Made by a program: the position numbers and the translations under genes. From positions 310,001-374,000 of the forward strand of contig NZ_VITY01000009.1 in NCBI RefSeq assembly GCF_007993935.1: DNA of 64,000 nucleotides, written 5' to 3'. This DNA comes from Bradyrhizobium macuxiense (GTDB lineage: Bacteria > Pseudomonadota > Alphaproteobacteria > Rhizobiales > Xanthobacteraceae). The first letter of the stretch is position 1. Each line of letters opens with the position of its first letter. Shown piece by piece: positions 16,609-25,218 of this stretch. Under the pieces are notes generated by a model. That model was not told the DNA's origin, did not search any database, and saw only the letters and a program-made list of their open reading frames with translations.

Positions 16609-17214
16609 CTACCGAGTATTACGGAGCGTCGTACGTCGTTTCTTGCGTGGGGACGGCGAATTCGTTGTGAGAGCCCGCTGATCCTCCTGAAATTTGAGGG
16701 TCGCCTTGACATGTTCGGCGAGCCGCACCGCGCTGTCCGCGTTCGACGCAAGACGCGATAGCAATTGAGACAGTACCTTGAACTCATCGCGCGTCAGCAT
16801 CCCGAACAACGCATCGTTGACGGGGCGTTGCAGGGCGGCGAGACGGGTCAATAGACTGAGGCCGTGCTGGGTGAGCGTGAGTTGCACGCGCCGCCGGTCG
16901 TCCGGATGCGGGCTCTTCTCGAGCAGGCCGTCGGAGACCAGCTTGTTGATCTCGTTGGTGACAAAGGCGCCGCTCAGATACAGCCGTTCGGCGACCTGAT
17001 TGACTCCCATCGGTTCTTCCGCCGTCGAATTCTTGATTGCGATCAGGATCAGATACTGAGTGGTCGACAGGTCGACGAAGTTCGCGAATATCTCGCGGCA
17101 GGCTTCAAGGCTGCGTCCGAAGGCGAAATAGTCGTAGAGGACGCCGCGAAGCGTTCGGTCCCCCTCCTTGTCGAGCAATTCGGGCTTCGACGCCGTCAAA
17201 AGCGCTTCGGTCAC
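16609..17214 (-). CDS. MarR family transcriptional regulator
   Basis: A 201-residue MarR-type regulator. The winged helix is clear: GVNQVAERLYLSGAFVTNEINKLVSDGLLEKSPHPDDRRRVQLTLT, the last part being the wing (DDRRR). The C-terminus has an unusual basic tail (SPRKKRRTTLRNTR). It is divergent from the flavin reductase/HpaB genes, and the 153-base gap holds a perfect palindrome overlapping a good promoter, so it is likely the repressor of the monooxygenase island, released by the aromatic substrate or a metabolite. The ligand is not readable from sequence. Confidence 0.9.
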   Translation of the reverse strand: MTEALLTASKPELLDKEGDRTLRGVLYDYFAFGRSLEACREIFANFVDLSTTQYLILIAIKNSTAEEPMGVNQVAERLYLSGAFVTNEINKLVSDGLLEKSPHPDDRRRVQLTLTQHGLSLLTRLAALQRPVNDALFGMLTRDEFKVLSQLLSRLASNADSAVRLAEHVKATLKFQEDQRALTTNSPSPRKKRRTTLRNTR

Positions 17215-17302
17215 GGTCGTTCTCCCCGCGAAATCATAGGCTTGCGAATTTGCCTAAGAAGCACGCATGCGCGCGCCCATCAAGAGGGCTTGACATTTCC
17301 AA

Positions 17303-17337
17303 ATAGCTTTGTCAGAAAGCTATCTGAAAATTATAAA
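17303..17337 (+). promoter_or_regulatory. Promoter of the flavin reductase/monooxygenase genes with MarR-type operator
   Basis: A perfect inverted repeat with 8-base arms (ATAGCTTT and AAAGCTAT) around GTCAG spans 17303-17323. TTGTCA at 17309-17314 and TATAAA at 17332-17337 are spaced by exactly 17 bases, giving a strong promoter whose -35 box is inside the palindrome. The start of transcription would be near 17344, leaving a leader of about 25 bases before the ATG at 17368. A bound MarR dimer would occlude the -35. Confidence 0.75.
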
Positions 17338-17367
17338 TCAGGGTTGAAGCAGCGAGGCAGGCGTCCC

Positions 17368-17886
17368 ATGGAGGACCGTGCATTCAGGCGAGTGTTGGGG
17401 GAGTTCGCAACGGGCGTTGCGGTGGTCACCGCGCGCGGCCAGGGCGAAGAGCTCATCGGCATGACCATGAGCTCGTTCAACTCCGTCTCGCTCGATCCGC
17501 CGCTGGTGCTGTTCAGCGTCGACCGCAAGGCAAAGAGCCTGCCCGCGATGCTCGATGCCAGGGGCTTCGCCGTCAACATCCTCGCCCGCGATCAGGAACA
17601 GATTTCCAATCAGTTCGCGCGCGCTCTTTCCAACAAGTGGGATCAGGTCAAGACGTCGGTCGGCCACGCCGAAGCCCCCTTGATATCGGGCGCCCTGGCT
17701 CATTTCGAGTGCGCGCCGTTCGCAAGCTACGACGGCGGCGATCACGTGATCTTCGTGGTCCGCGTCGTCCGTCACTCCGCGCGCAGCGAGCCGGCCGCGC
17801 CGTTGATCTTCTTCCGGGGCCGCTATCGCGACCTCGTCGACGAAACCGAGCGCGAGCCGACCTGGCCGCTTCCCATTCATTACTAG
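17368..17886 (+). CDS. Flavin reductase (HpaC-like), partner of the monooxygenase
   Basis: A 172-residue flavin:NAD(P)H reductase-domain protein. The family segments are FRRVLGEFATGVAVVTA, GMTMSSFNSVSLDPPLVLFSV (flavin-binding loop) and DGGDHVIFVVRV. It would supply reduced flavin to the HpaB-type oxygenase encoded 20 bases downstream. ATG 17368 is chosen since it begins the conserved domain and follows the promoter; the upstream part of the frame is the shadow of the MarR gene. Confidence 0.9.
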   Translation: MEDRAFRRVLGEFATGVAVVTARGQGEELIGMTMSSFNSVSLDPPLVLFSVDRKAKSLPAMLDARGFAVNILARDQEQISNQFARALSNKWDQVKTSVGHAEAPLISGALAHFECAPFASYDGGDHVIFVVRVVRHSARSEPAAPLIFFRGRYRDLVDETEREPTWPLPIHY

Positions 17887-17906
17887 CTTCGAACCGGAGA
17901 ACCGCG

Positions 17907-19376
17907 ATGCGTAGCGCAAAGGAATATCTGTCTGGCCTGAAGGACGGACGGACCATCTACATCAACGGGGCTGCGGTCGGCGACGTGACCGCTCATCATG
18001 CCTATCGAAATCTCGCCAGCTCGATGGCGGGGCTGTTCGACTTCGCGAACGCCAGGGAGAATGTCGATCTCATGACGTTCGAGACCGATGCCGGACGCGC
18101 CAACCGGATCTGGCAGCTGCCGACGTCCTATGCCGATCTCGTCGAGCGTCGGAAGGCGCTGGAAGCATGGGCTGCGCTGCATGCCGGCTTCATGGGCCGG
18201 GCCCCCGACCATGTCGCGTCGTGCATCTCAGGTCTCTACATGGGGCTCGACGTCTTCAAGGCATACGATCCGGCCCGCGCCGGCGCGCTCGAGAGCTACT
18301 ACCGCTATGCGCGCGACAAGGATCTCTACCTGACCTACGTGATCATCAATCCGCAGGCCGATCGTTCGAAGGGGGCCGCCGAACAGGCCGATCCGTTCCT
18401 CACTGCCGGCGTCGTCGATCGCGACGCAGAAGGGATCACGATCCGCGGTGCCAAGATGCTCGCGACCGGAGGCGTGGTCGCCGACGAGGTTTTCGTCACG
18501 ACCATCCAGCCGATGCGTCCGGGCGAAGAGCGCTACGCGATGTCCTTTGCGATCCCGATGAACGCGAAGGGTCTCAAGATGCTGTCGCGCAAGTCCTACG
18601 AGGATGCGGCCGGCGCGGTGTTCGACAATCCGTTGTCCAGCCGCTTCGACGAGAACGACTCGGTCCTCTACTTCGACGACGTGAAGGTTCCCTGGGATCG
18701 CGTCTTCATCGAGGGCAACGTCGAAATGTGCCAGAAGCAGTTTCATGCCACGCCCTGCCACGTCTATCAGAACTACCAGGCGATGGTGCGGCTGAGCGTG
18801 AAGCTCAAGTTCCTGGCCGGCCTCGCGCACCGGACCGCCGAAATGAACGGCGTCACCCAATTCCCGCAGGTGCGGGAGATGCTCGGTCAGCTTGCAGCCG
18901 AGACCGGCATGGTCGACGCCCTAGTGGCGGCCATGGAGGCGAAGGGCGCGCAGGTCGGGCCCTTTTTCATCCCGGACCGGCACACGCTCTATTCCGCACA
19001 AGTGCTGACGCAGCAGCTCTACGCGCACATCATCAATACGCTGCGCGAACTCGCCGGCGGCGGCATGATCATGCTGCCGTCGTCGGTCGCCGACTTCGAT
19101 AACCCCGAGATTGCGGCCTTGATCGGCAAGACCCAGCAGTCGCCGAAGGCCAACTCGCACGACCGGGTGAAGTTCTACAAGCTCGCTTGGGATGCGGTCG
19201 GATCCGAGTTCGGGTCCCGCCATCAGCAATACGAGATGTTCTACGCCGGCGCGACCTTCGTCACCAAGGGACACTCCTATCGCACCTACGACTGGTCCGG
19301 CGCCGATCGCCTGGTCCAGACCATGCTCGATTCCTACGACCTCAACGGCATCTCGATCGCCAGCAAAGCCGCCTGA
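17907..19376 (+). CDS. HpaB-type FADH2-dependent monooxygenase
   Basis: A 489-residue member of the 4-hydroxyphenylacetate 3-hydroxylase family, with the N-terminal domain (RSAKEYLSGLKDGRTIYINGAAVGDVT), a middle acyl-CoA-dehydrogenase-like part (ISGLYMGLDVFKAY; TGGVVADEVFV) and the C-terminal helical domain (HATPCHVYQNYQAMVRLSVK). It would hydroxylate or dehalogenate a phenolic or related ring using FADH2 from the preceding reductase. The exact substrate is unknown: 4-hydroxyphenylacetate catabolic genes (hpaDEFGHI) are absent, and transport and amide hydrolysis genes follow instead. Confidence 0.9.
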   Translation: MRSAKEYLSGLKDGRTIYINGAAVGDVTAHHAYRNLASSMAGLFDFANARENVDLMTFETDAGRANRIWQLPTSYADLVERRKALEAWAALHAGFMGRAPDHVASCISGLYMGLDVFKAYDPARAGALESYYRYARDKDLYLTYVIINPQADRSKGAAEQADPFLTAGVVDRDAEGITIRGAKMLATGGVVADEVFVTTIQPMRPGEERYAMSFAIPMNAKGLKMLSRKSYEDAAGAVFDNPLSSRFDENDSVLYFDDVKVPWDRVFIEGNVEMCQKQFHATPCHVYQNYQAMVRLSVKLKFLAGLAHRTAEMNGVTQFPQVREMLGQLAAETGMVDALVAAMEAKGAQVGPFFIPDRHTLYSAQVLTQQLYAHIINTLRELAGGGMIMLPSSVADFDNPEIAALIGKTQQSPKANSHDRVKFYKLAWDAVGSEFGSRHQQYEMFYAGATFVTKGHSYRTYDWSGADRLVQTMLDSYDLNGISIASKAA

Positions 19377-19393
19377 ACCAACGGAGACGACAT

Positions 19394-19774
19394 ATGCCCG
19401 TCAACAAGAAACACGACGAATTCTACACGCTCGACATGACCACCGGTTGGGAAACGCCCGCGGGCTATCCCGCCGGCATCCAGCAGAAGATCCTCGCGGG
19501 CGCGCTCGACGAGGAGAACCGGCGCGGAACACGAACCCGGCTGCTGCGCTTTGCGCCGGGCGTCTACACCACCGCACCGTTTTCCCACGAGTATTGGGAG
19601 GAGGTCTATCTCGTCTCCGGCGACCTGATCGTCGGCAATGACGAGAAGGGCGAGGGCGGCAAGAGCTTCCCGCCGAATACCTATGCCTGCCGGCCGCCGC
19701 ACGCGCCACACGGTCCGTTCAAGTCCGTCAACGGCTGCCTGCTTCTCGAAATGCACTATTTCGATCCGGTTTGA
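19394..19774 (+). CDS. Cupin-domain protein
   Basis: A 126-residue single-domain cupin. The first motif region is FSHEYWEEVYLVSGDLIVG, the second ACRPPHAPHGPFKS; His and Glu residues that could bind a metal are present. Related small cupins act as ring-cleavage dioxygenases, isomerases or ligand sensors. Here it lies 17 bases after the monooxygenase, so it may act on the hydroxylated product; this is inference. Confidence 0.82.
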   Translation: MPVNKKHDEFYTLDMTTGWETPAGYPAGIQQKILAGALDEENRRGTRTRLLRFAPGVYTTAPFSHEYWEEVYLVSGDLIVGNDEKGEGGKSFPPNTYACRPPHAPHGPFKSVNGCLLLEMHYFDPV

Positions 19775-19826
19775 GGCCGGTCCGCCAGCACCGACAACAT
19801 CGTTCGACCGCTCCAAGGGGGAAAAT

Positions 19827-21227
19827 ATGGCGTTCAAAAATATCTCGCTCGCATTCGCGCGTTGCCTGTCCTCGCTTCAACCGCGCTTCCGGTTCGATTG
19901 GGAATGGCCGCAGGCCAATCTCCGGGTGGTGGTCGATGGCCTTGCGGGCGCCCTTGTGATCGGCGTCGTGGCGGCAACTCCGGTCGCTGCGCAGGACAAG
20001 CCGAACTCTGTGGGACTTGGCGTCTTCACGTTCACGTCCGGTCCTGCCGCGGCCTATGGCATGCCCGGCAAGAACGCCGCCGATCTCATGATTGATGAGA
20101 TCAATGCCAAGGGCGGGATCGGAGGCGTTCCGGTCGCAGCGACCTTCGTCGACGAAGCGCAGGGCGCGCAAGGCGTGATCGCGGAATATCGCCGGCTGGC
20201 CGGGGATGCGAAGAACCAGGTGATGGTCGCAGCCTTGTCGAGCGCGACCTGTCTTGCGCTGGCGCCGATCGCCGAGCAGCTGGAGGTTCCGACCGTCGGC
20301 TGGAACTGCGACACCCACCAGCTGCTCATGGACGGCAAGAGCAAGTACGTGTTCCGGCCCAACGGCAACACCGTGCCCGAATTCATCGCCTACGCGATCT
20401 ACCTTCTGGATCGCAAGCCGGACGTGAAGACGGTGGCGATCATCAATCCGGACTATGCGTTCGGCCACGACGCGGCCAAGATCTTCACCGCGGCGCTCAA
20501 GGCACTGAAGCCGGACATCGAGGTCGTCGCCGAACTCTATCCGAAGCTCGGCTCGCCGAACTACCAGACCGAGATTTCGCGCCTCACCACCGCGCGCCCG
20601 GACGTCGTGTTCTCCAATCTCTGGGGCGCCGACCTCGAAAACTTCGTTCGCCAGGCGACGCCGCGCGGGCTGTTCACATCCAGTCAGGCGGTGCTCGCGC
20701 TCGGCGAGACCGTGCTGCAGCGCGTGCCGTTGCCGGATGGGGTTATCGTCGGGGTTCTGGGTGACGGCTGGTGGATGTCGCCGGACGCCAAGGCCAATCC
20801 CGAGACGGTGAAGTTTGCCGAGGCCTACAAGTCGCGCTTCGGCGAGTATCCGGTGTTTCCGTCGATCAAGATGGCCAATGCGCTGATCTATGTGAAGGCC
20901 GCCTACGAGGTCGCCATGCAGAAGAACGGCGGCAAGTGGCCGACGCGTGCCGAGCTCGCGGCTGCCATGAAGGGAAGCAAGGTCGCAACCTTGACCGGCA
21001 TCACGCAGACGCGCGCCGACAACGACGGTCTCGTCGACCAGATCGTCGGAGTGACCGTGAAGACGTCGGCGCAGCCGTTTCCCGTGATCGGCGACATGGT
21101 CCGCTACAAGGGCGACAGCCTGATGCCGCTGGCCGGCCAGGATCCGCTGGCCTGGATTTCGACGCTCAAGCCCGAATTCGCCAAGAGCCTTCCGAAGCCG
21201 GGAAGCTACAAGATCGGCGAACGATAG
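19827..21227 (+). CDS. ABC transporter substrate-binding protein, branched-chain amino acid type
   Basis: A 466-residue periplasmic binding protein (Peripla_BP_6 / LivJ-like). The mature domain begins near DKPNSVGLGVFTFTSGPAAAYG. The secretion signal is unusual: the hydrophobic stretch LAGALVIGVVAATPVAAQ occurs only at about residues 38-55, after a basic and aromatic lead. An AGGGGG ribosome-binding site precedes ATG 19827, supporting this start, although a later start cannot be excluded. It opens a five-gene importer cassette; ligands of this class in catabolic islands are often aromatic acids or amides rather than amino acids. Confidence 0.85.
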   Translation: MAFKNISLAFARCLSSLQPRFRFDWEWPQANLRVVVDGLAGALVIGVVAATPVAAQDKPNSVGLGVFTFTSGPAAAYGMPGKNAADLMIDEINAKGGIGGVPVAATFVDEAQGAQGVIAEYRRLAGDAKNQVMVAALSSATCLALAPIAEQLEVPTVGWNCDTHQLLMDGKSKYVFRPNGNTVPEFIAYAIYLLDRKPDVKTVAIINPDYAFGHDAAKIFTAALKALKPDIEVVAELYPKLGSPNYQTEISRLTTARPDVVFSNLWGADLENFVRQATPRGLFTSSQAVLALGETVLQRVPLPDGVIVGVLGDGWWMSPDAKANPETVKFAEAYKSRFGEYPVFPSIKMANALIYVKAAYEVAMQKNGGKWPTRAELAAAMKGSKVATLTGITQTRADNDGLVDQIVGVTVKTSAQPFPVIGDMVRYKGDSLMPLAGQDPLAWISTLKPEFAKSLPKPGSYKIGER

Positions 21228-21263
21228 CGACCACTTCCAACCCATCACGCAGGCGTTAAGCCG

Positions 21264-22163
21264 ATGTCGAATGCAATCATTCCCCTGCTGCTGGATAGCC
21301 TGGCCAGCGCCGCGTTGATCTTTTTCGCGGCGGTTGGCCTGACGTTGGTGTTCAGCGTGCTGCGCGTGCTCAACGTGGCTCACGGCAGTCTCTACTCGAT
21401 CGGAGGCTACGTCGCGGCGTCGGCCTGCCTGTTCATCGCGAGCCGGCAGCTCAACCCCTACCTGTCGTTTGTTGCGTTGCTGTTCAGTGCGATTTTCGTG
21501 GCCGCCATCTTCGGTCCGTTGATCGAGCGCAGCCTGGTCCGGTGGACATACGGCAAGTCCGAAGCGGTCCAGATCCTGATCACGTTCGGACTGTTCCTCA
21601 TCCTGGAGGACTTGCAGCGGCTGGTCTTCGGCGTGCAATCTCTCTACGAGGACGCGCCGATGCGATTGCTCGGCACGTCGAGCATCGGTGGCGTAGTTTA
21701 TCTCAACTACCAGATTCTGTTGGTCGGGATGGCGGTCCTCGTCGTCGTCGGGCTGCGGCTCCTGATCAACCACACCCGGCTCGGGCGCCTGATCACGGCC
21801 GTCGTGACCGACCGTGAAATGGCGCAGTCGATCGGTATCGATACCAACCGGATCTTCATCCTGGCATTCTCGCTCGGCGTGTTCCTCGCCGCGCTCGGAG
21901 GAGCCCTGTCGACGCCGACATCGGGCATTGCCCCGGGGCTTGGGGCCGACACCATGGTGCTCGCCTTTGCGGTGGCGGCGATCGGCGGGCTCGGCCAGAT
22001 CGAGGGAGCCGCGGTCGCTTCGCTGATCGTCGGCCTGGCGCGGGTGCTCGCGATCTATCTCGCGCCTTCGCTGGATGCCGTTGCGCCCTATGCGGCAATG
22101 CTTGTCGTGCTTCTGATCCGCCCCTACGGCCTGTTCGGATCGGTCACGGCGCGGAGGATATGA
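21264..22163 (+). CDS. Branched-chain-type ABC permease (LivH family)
   Basis: A 299-residue inner-membrane permease with about eight hydrophobic spans. The family signature is the early LRVLNVAHGSLYSIGGYVAAS and the later GLGADTMVLAFAVAAIGGLGQIEGA. It ends with a stop overlapping the LivM-type start as ATGA. Confidence 0.9.
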   Translation: MSNAIIPLLLDSLASAALIFFAAVGLTLVFSVLRVLNVAHGSLYSIGGYVAASACLFIASRQLNPYLSFVALLFSAIFVAAIFGPLIERSLVRWTYGKSEAVQILITFGLFLILEDLQRLVFGVQSLYEDAPMRLLGTSSIGGVVYLNYQILLVGMAVLVVVGLRLLINHTRLGRLITAVVTDREMAQSIGIDTNRIFILAFSLGVFLAALGGALSTPTSGIAPGLGADTMVLAFAVAAIGGLGQIEGAAVASLIVGLARVLAIYLAPSLDAVAPYAAMLVVLLIRPYGLFGSVTARRI

Positions 22164-23086
22164 TGCGGATCATCCTGACCGCCGCCGCGGTTCTTACGCT
22201 CGCCGTCCTGCCCGTCGCCGCGCCGTGGCTGCAATTCGTGTTGACGCTTGCGATCGCCAAGGGCTTTGCGGCGCTCGGTGTCGCGGTGCTGCTGCGTGCC
22301 GGGCTGATCTCGATCGGTCACGCGATGTTCTTCGCAGCCAGCGCCTACGGCGTCGCCTTCCTGGCCCATGCCGGCATCAACGATCTCGGATTGCTGCTGG
22401 TGCTCTCGGTATTGGTCGCTGCGCTGACCGGCGCGATCGCCGGCGCGTTCCTCGTCCGGTATCGCGCGATCTTCTTCGCGATGTTGAACCTCGCGGTCTC
22501 CATGGTGTTCTACGCGCTGTGCGCCAAACTCTACGGTGTGACGGGCGGAACGGACGGCATGCCCGTTCCGATTCCGGCGGTGTTCGGCGTCGTCTTTGCC
22601 GAGCCGGTGTTCAAGAGCGTGCTGTTCTACCTCAGCCTGGCGCTGATGGTGCTCGTCGGTCTCGCGGTCCAGCGATATCTCGACAGTCCGCTGGGGCATG
22701 CGCTGTCGGCCGTCCACACCAACGAGATCAGGCTCGAATACCTGGGCATTCCGGTCTGGGCGGTGCTGCTGATCGCCTATGTGATATCGGCGGCCCTCGC
22801 CGGGCTCGGTGGCGCGATCTCCGCTTTTGCGATCGGCCGCGTGGTTCCCGACTTCGCGTTCTGGACCGCATCCGGCCATCTCGTGCTTATCGCCGTGCTT
22901 GGCGGCATCGGCGGCGTGCCGGGCGCGTTCATCGGCGCCTTGTTCCTCGAACTGCTGCACAGCGCGGCGGTGACCGTAACCGATGCCTGGAATCTGATCG
23001 TGGGCATGGCTCTGATCATCGTGATCATGTTCATGCCGCAGGGCATCTATGGACTATTCGCGCGCAAGGAGGCGTCGAGCCCATGA
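22160..23086 (+). CDS. Branched-chain-type ABC permease (LivM family)
   Basis: A 308-residue permease with about eight to nine spans and LivM signatures ISIGHAMFFAASAYGVAF and YLGIPVWAVLLIAYVISAALAGLGG. Two start ATGs (22160 and 22163) are adjacent; the first overlaps the previous stop. The end overlaps the ATPase start as ATGA. It pairs with the LivH-type permease. Confidence 0.9.
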   Translation: MMRIILTAAAVLTLAVLPVAAPWLQFVLTLAIAKGFAALGVAVLLRAGLISIGHAMFFAASAYGVAFLAHAGINDLGLLLVLSVLVAALTGAIAGAFLVRYRAIFFAMLNLAVSMVFYALCAKLYGVTGGTDGMPVPIPAVFGVVFAEPVFKSVLFYLSLALMVLVGLAVQRYLDSPLGHALSAVHTNEIRLEYLGIPVWAVLLIAYVISAALAGLGGAISAFAIGRVVPDFAFWTASGHLVLIAVLGGIGGVPGAFIGALFLELLHSAAVTVTDAWNLIVGMALIIVIMFMPQGIYGLFARKEASSP

Positions 23087-23829
23087 GGCGTCCTATCCTG
23101 GAGGCCAGGAGCCTCTGCGTCGCATTCAACGGGGTCAAGGCCGCCGACGGGGCGAGCATCGCCATCCACGACGGCGAATTCCTCGCGATCATCGGTCCGA
23201 ACGGATCGGGCAAGACGACGTTGCTCAACATCTGCACGGGTTATATCCGCCCGGTTTCGGGCAGTGTGCTGCTCGACGGCAACGATATCACCCGGCTGTC
23301 GCCGCGCGCCATTGCCCGACGCGGCGTCGCGCGCGCCTTCCAGATCCCGCAGCTGTTCTCCGCGCAGCGCGTGATCGACAACATGATGCTGGCGCTTGCC
23401 GCGAAAGACGGGCTGTGGAGCGCGATCCGGCCGCTTGAAACGGCGCAGCGGCGCGACGAGGCAAAGGTCCTACTCGAGCTGGTCGGGCTCGACGGCGATG
23501 CCGACCGGATCAGCAGCACTCTGCCTGAAGGTCATCGCAAGCTGCTCGACATCGCGGTTGCGCTGGCGCTCAAGCCGCGGCTCCTGCTGCTGGACGAGCC
23601 GACCAGCGGCGTGAGTGCGCTGGAGCGCTTCCCGCTGATGGAGGCGCTGATGAGCGCGCTGCGCCAGCGCCGGATCACGGCTCTTTTCGTCGAGCACGAC
23701 ATGGACGTGGTTGCGCGTTACGCAAGCCGCGTCCTGGTGTGGAATGCCGGGAATATCATGGCCGAAGGGCGGCCGGACGAGGTGTTCGGCAACGCGCAGG
23801 TCCGCGAACGCGTCGTGGGAGTGGCCTAA
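23083..23829 (+). CDS. Branched-chain-type ABC ATPase (LivG family)
   Basis: A 248-residue ATPase with Walker A GPNGSGKTTL, Q-loop FQIPQLF, Walker B RLLLLDEPTSG and H-loop VEHDMD. The signature motif is aberrant: LPEGHRKLLDIAVAL where LivG proteins have L(S/A)YGQQR. The second position Pro and the Glu-Gly-His are unusual but the fold seems intact. ATG 23083 overlaps the previous stop; the upstream frame is a shadow of livM. Confidence 0.88.
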   Translation: MRRPILEARSLCVAFNGVKAADGASIAIHDGEFLAIIGPNGSGKTTLLNICTGYIRPVSGSVLLDGNDITRLSPRAIARRGVARAFQIPQLFSAQRVIDNMMLALAAKDGLWSAIRPLETAQRRDEAKVLLELVGLDGDADRISSTLPEGHRKLLDIAVALALKPRLLLLDEPTSGVSALERFPLMEALMSALRQRRITALFVEHDMDVVARYASRVLVWNAGNIMAEGRPDEVFGNAQVRERVVGVA

Positions 23830-24521
23830 TGCTCAGGCTCGACAAGGTCAGCGTCTCGATCGAGGGCGTTCGCGTGCTGCGCAAGGTCAGCTGCAACATC
23901 ATCGCGCGCAAGACGACGGTGTTGATCGGCCGCAATGGCGCCGGCAAGACGACGACGCTTCGCGCGATCATGGGCCTCATCGCGCACGACGAGGGCTCGA
24001 TCCACCTCGATGCTGACGATCTCGGCAGCCGGCCGGCCTACACCCGCGCCCGGGCCGGTATCGGCTATGCGCCGGAAGATCGCCGGCTGATACCGGAATT
24101 GAGCGTCGAGGAGAACATCCGCCTTCCGGCACTGGCGCTGAACCTTGCCAAGCCGGAAATCGTTCGCCGGCTGGACGAAATCTATACGCTGCTGCCTGAG
24201 CTGCATGTGATGCGGTCGCGGCCTGCGGGCGGCGTTTCCGGCGGGCAGGGCAAGATGGTTGCGCTCGGTCGTGCGCTGATGGTGGCGCGCAAGGTCCTGT
24301 TGCTCGACGAACCCTTCCAGGGGCTGGCGCCGGCCCTGGCGCTCGATTATGCACGGACGCTCGGTGAGCTGCGCAAGCACCGGCCGGAGCTCGCCCTGCT
24401 GATCACGGAATCCTCGCCGGCCCTGCTCGACCGCGTCGCCGATCGCACGTTGCAGATCGAGCGTGGCGAGATTCTCGTTCCGTCTACCAAGGATGACAAA
24501 GCCCATGTTCATGAAGTTTGA
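23829..24521 (+). CDS. Branched-chain-type ABC ATPase (LivF family)
   Basis: A 230-residue ATPase. Walker A is GRNGAGKTTTLR, the signature VSGGQGKMVALGRAL and Walker B KVLLLDEPFQGL. The H-loop His is replaced in LLITESSPALLD, where LivF proteins also often deviate. The start ATG shares one base with the previous stop (TAATG). Completes the importer cassette of 19827-24521. Confidence 0.9.
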   Translation: MLRLDKVSVSIEGVRVLRKVSCNIIARKTTVLIGRNGAGKTTTLRAIMGLIAHDEGSIHLDADDLGSRPAYTRARAGIGYAPEDRRLIPELSVEENIRLPALALNLAKPEIVRRLDEIYTLLPELHVMRSRPAGGVSGGQGKMVALGRALMVARKVLLLDEPFQGLAPALALDYARTLGELRKHRPELALLITESSPALLDRVADRTLQIERGEILVPSTKDDKAHVHEV

Positions 24522-25188
24522 CCGCATCGCGAAGGATCGGACCGATCACGTCGGCGTCGAAATCGGATCGCTCGTGATCGCGGGCTGGGCGGGCCGGAAC
24601 GCGGCGGCGATCGAGCACCATATCGAGGAGCTCGCCGCGCTCGGAATCCCGCGCCCGTCGACGACGCCGCTCTACTACCGCGTCGCAGCCCAGACGCTGA
24701 CGCACGATAATTGCTTGACCGTGCTCGGTCCGGACAGTTCCGGTGAGGTCGAGCCCGTCGTGGTCGCCATGGCCGACGGACTCTGGATCGGAATCGGATC
24801 CGATCATACCGATCGCAAGGCGGAAGCAGCTGGCATCGCCCTTTCGAAGCAGCTCTGCGGCAAGCCGGTCGGCCGGCAGCTCTGGTCCTACGCTGATGTC
24901 GAGCCGCACTGGGATGAACTCGTGCTCCGCTCGTGGGCGACGATCGACGGCAAGCGGGTGCTCTATCAGGAGAGCCCGGTTTCCTCGCTGAGAACGCCGC
25001 GCGATCTGATTCGTCGCTACGCGAACGCCGACATCCTTCCGGCCGGGACCTTGATGTTCTGTGGCACGCCGGGGGCGATCGGCGGAATTCGCCCAGGAAC
25101 ACGCTTCGAAATGGAGCTGAGCGACCCGGTTCTCAAGCGCTCCCTGACCCACGGCTACGATATCGACGTGCTTCCGGTTGTCTCTTGA
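24493..25188 (+). CDS. DUF2848 family protein
   Basis: A 231-residue protein matching the DUF2848 pattern: IAGWAGRNAAAIEHHIEELAALG, then PLYYRVAAQ, SSGEVEPV, GSDHTDRKAE, SKQLCGKPV, HWDELVLRSW, YQE and the end GTPGAIGGIRP. Family members resemble fumarylacetoacetate-hydrolase folds and occur beside amidases in catabolic islands; no activity is firmly established. It begins inside the LivF 3' end (ATGs at 24493, 24505 and 24511; the first is used). It probably processes the imported or hydrolysed compound together with the amidase. Confidence 0.85.
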   Translation: MTKPMFMKFDRIAKDRTDHVGVEIGSLVIAGWAGRNAAAIEHHIEELAALGIPRPSTTPLYYRVAAQTLTHDNCLTVLGPDSSGEVEPVVVAMADGLWIGIGSDHTDRKAEAAGIALSKQLCGKPVGRQLWSYADVEPHWDELVLRSWATIDGKRVLYQESPVSSLRTPRDLIRRYANADILPAGTLMFCGTPGAIGGIRPGTRFEMELSDPVLKRSLTHGYDIDVLPVVS

Positions 25189-25218
25189 CCTCCAACGTCC
25201 GGTGAGGAGCATCGACCA

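Noticed and set aside
19728..21773. 681-codon minus-strand frame opposite the binding protein and permease
   Set aside because: Composition is Arg/His-rich as expected for an antisense shadow, and no domain is recognisable.
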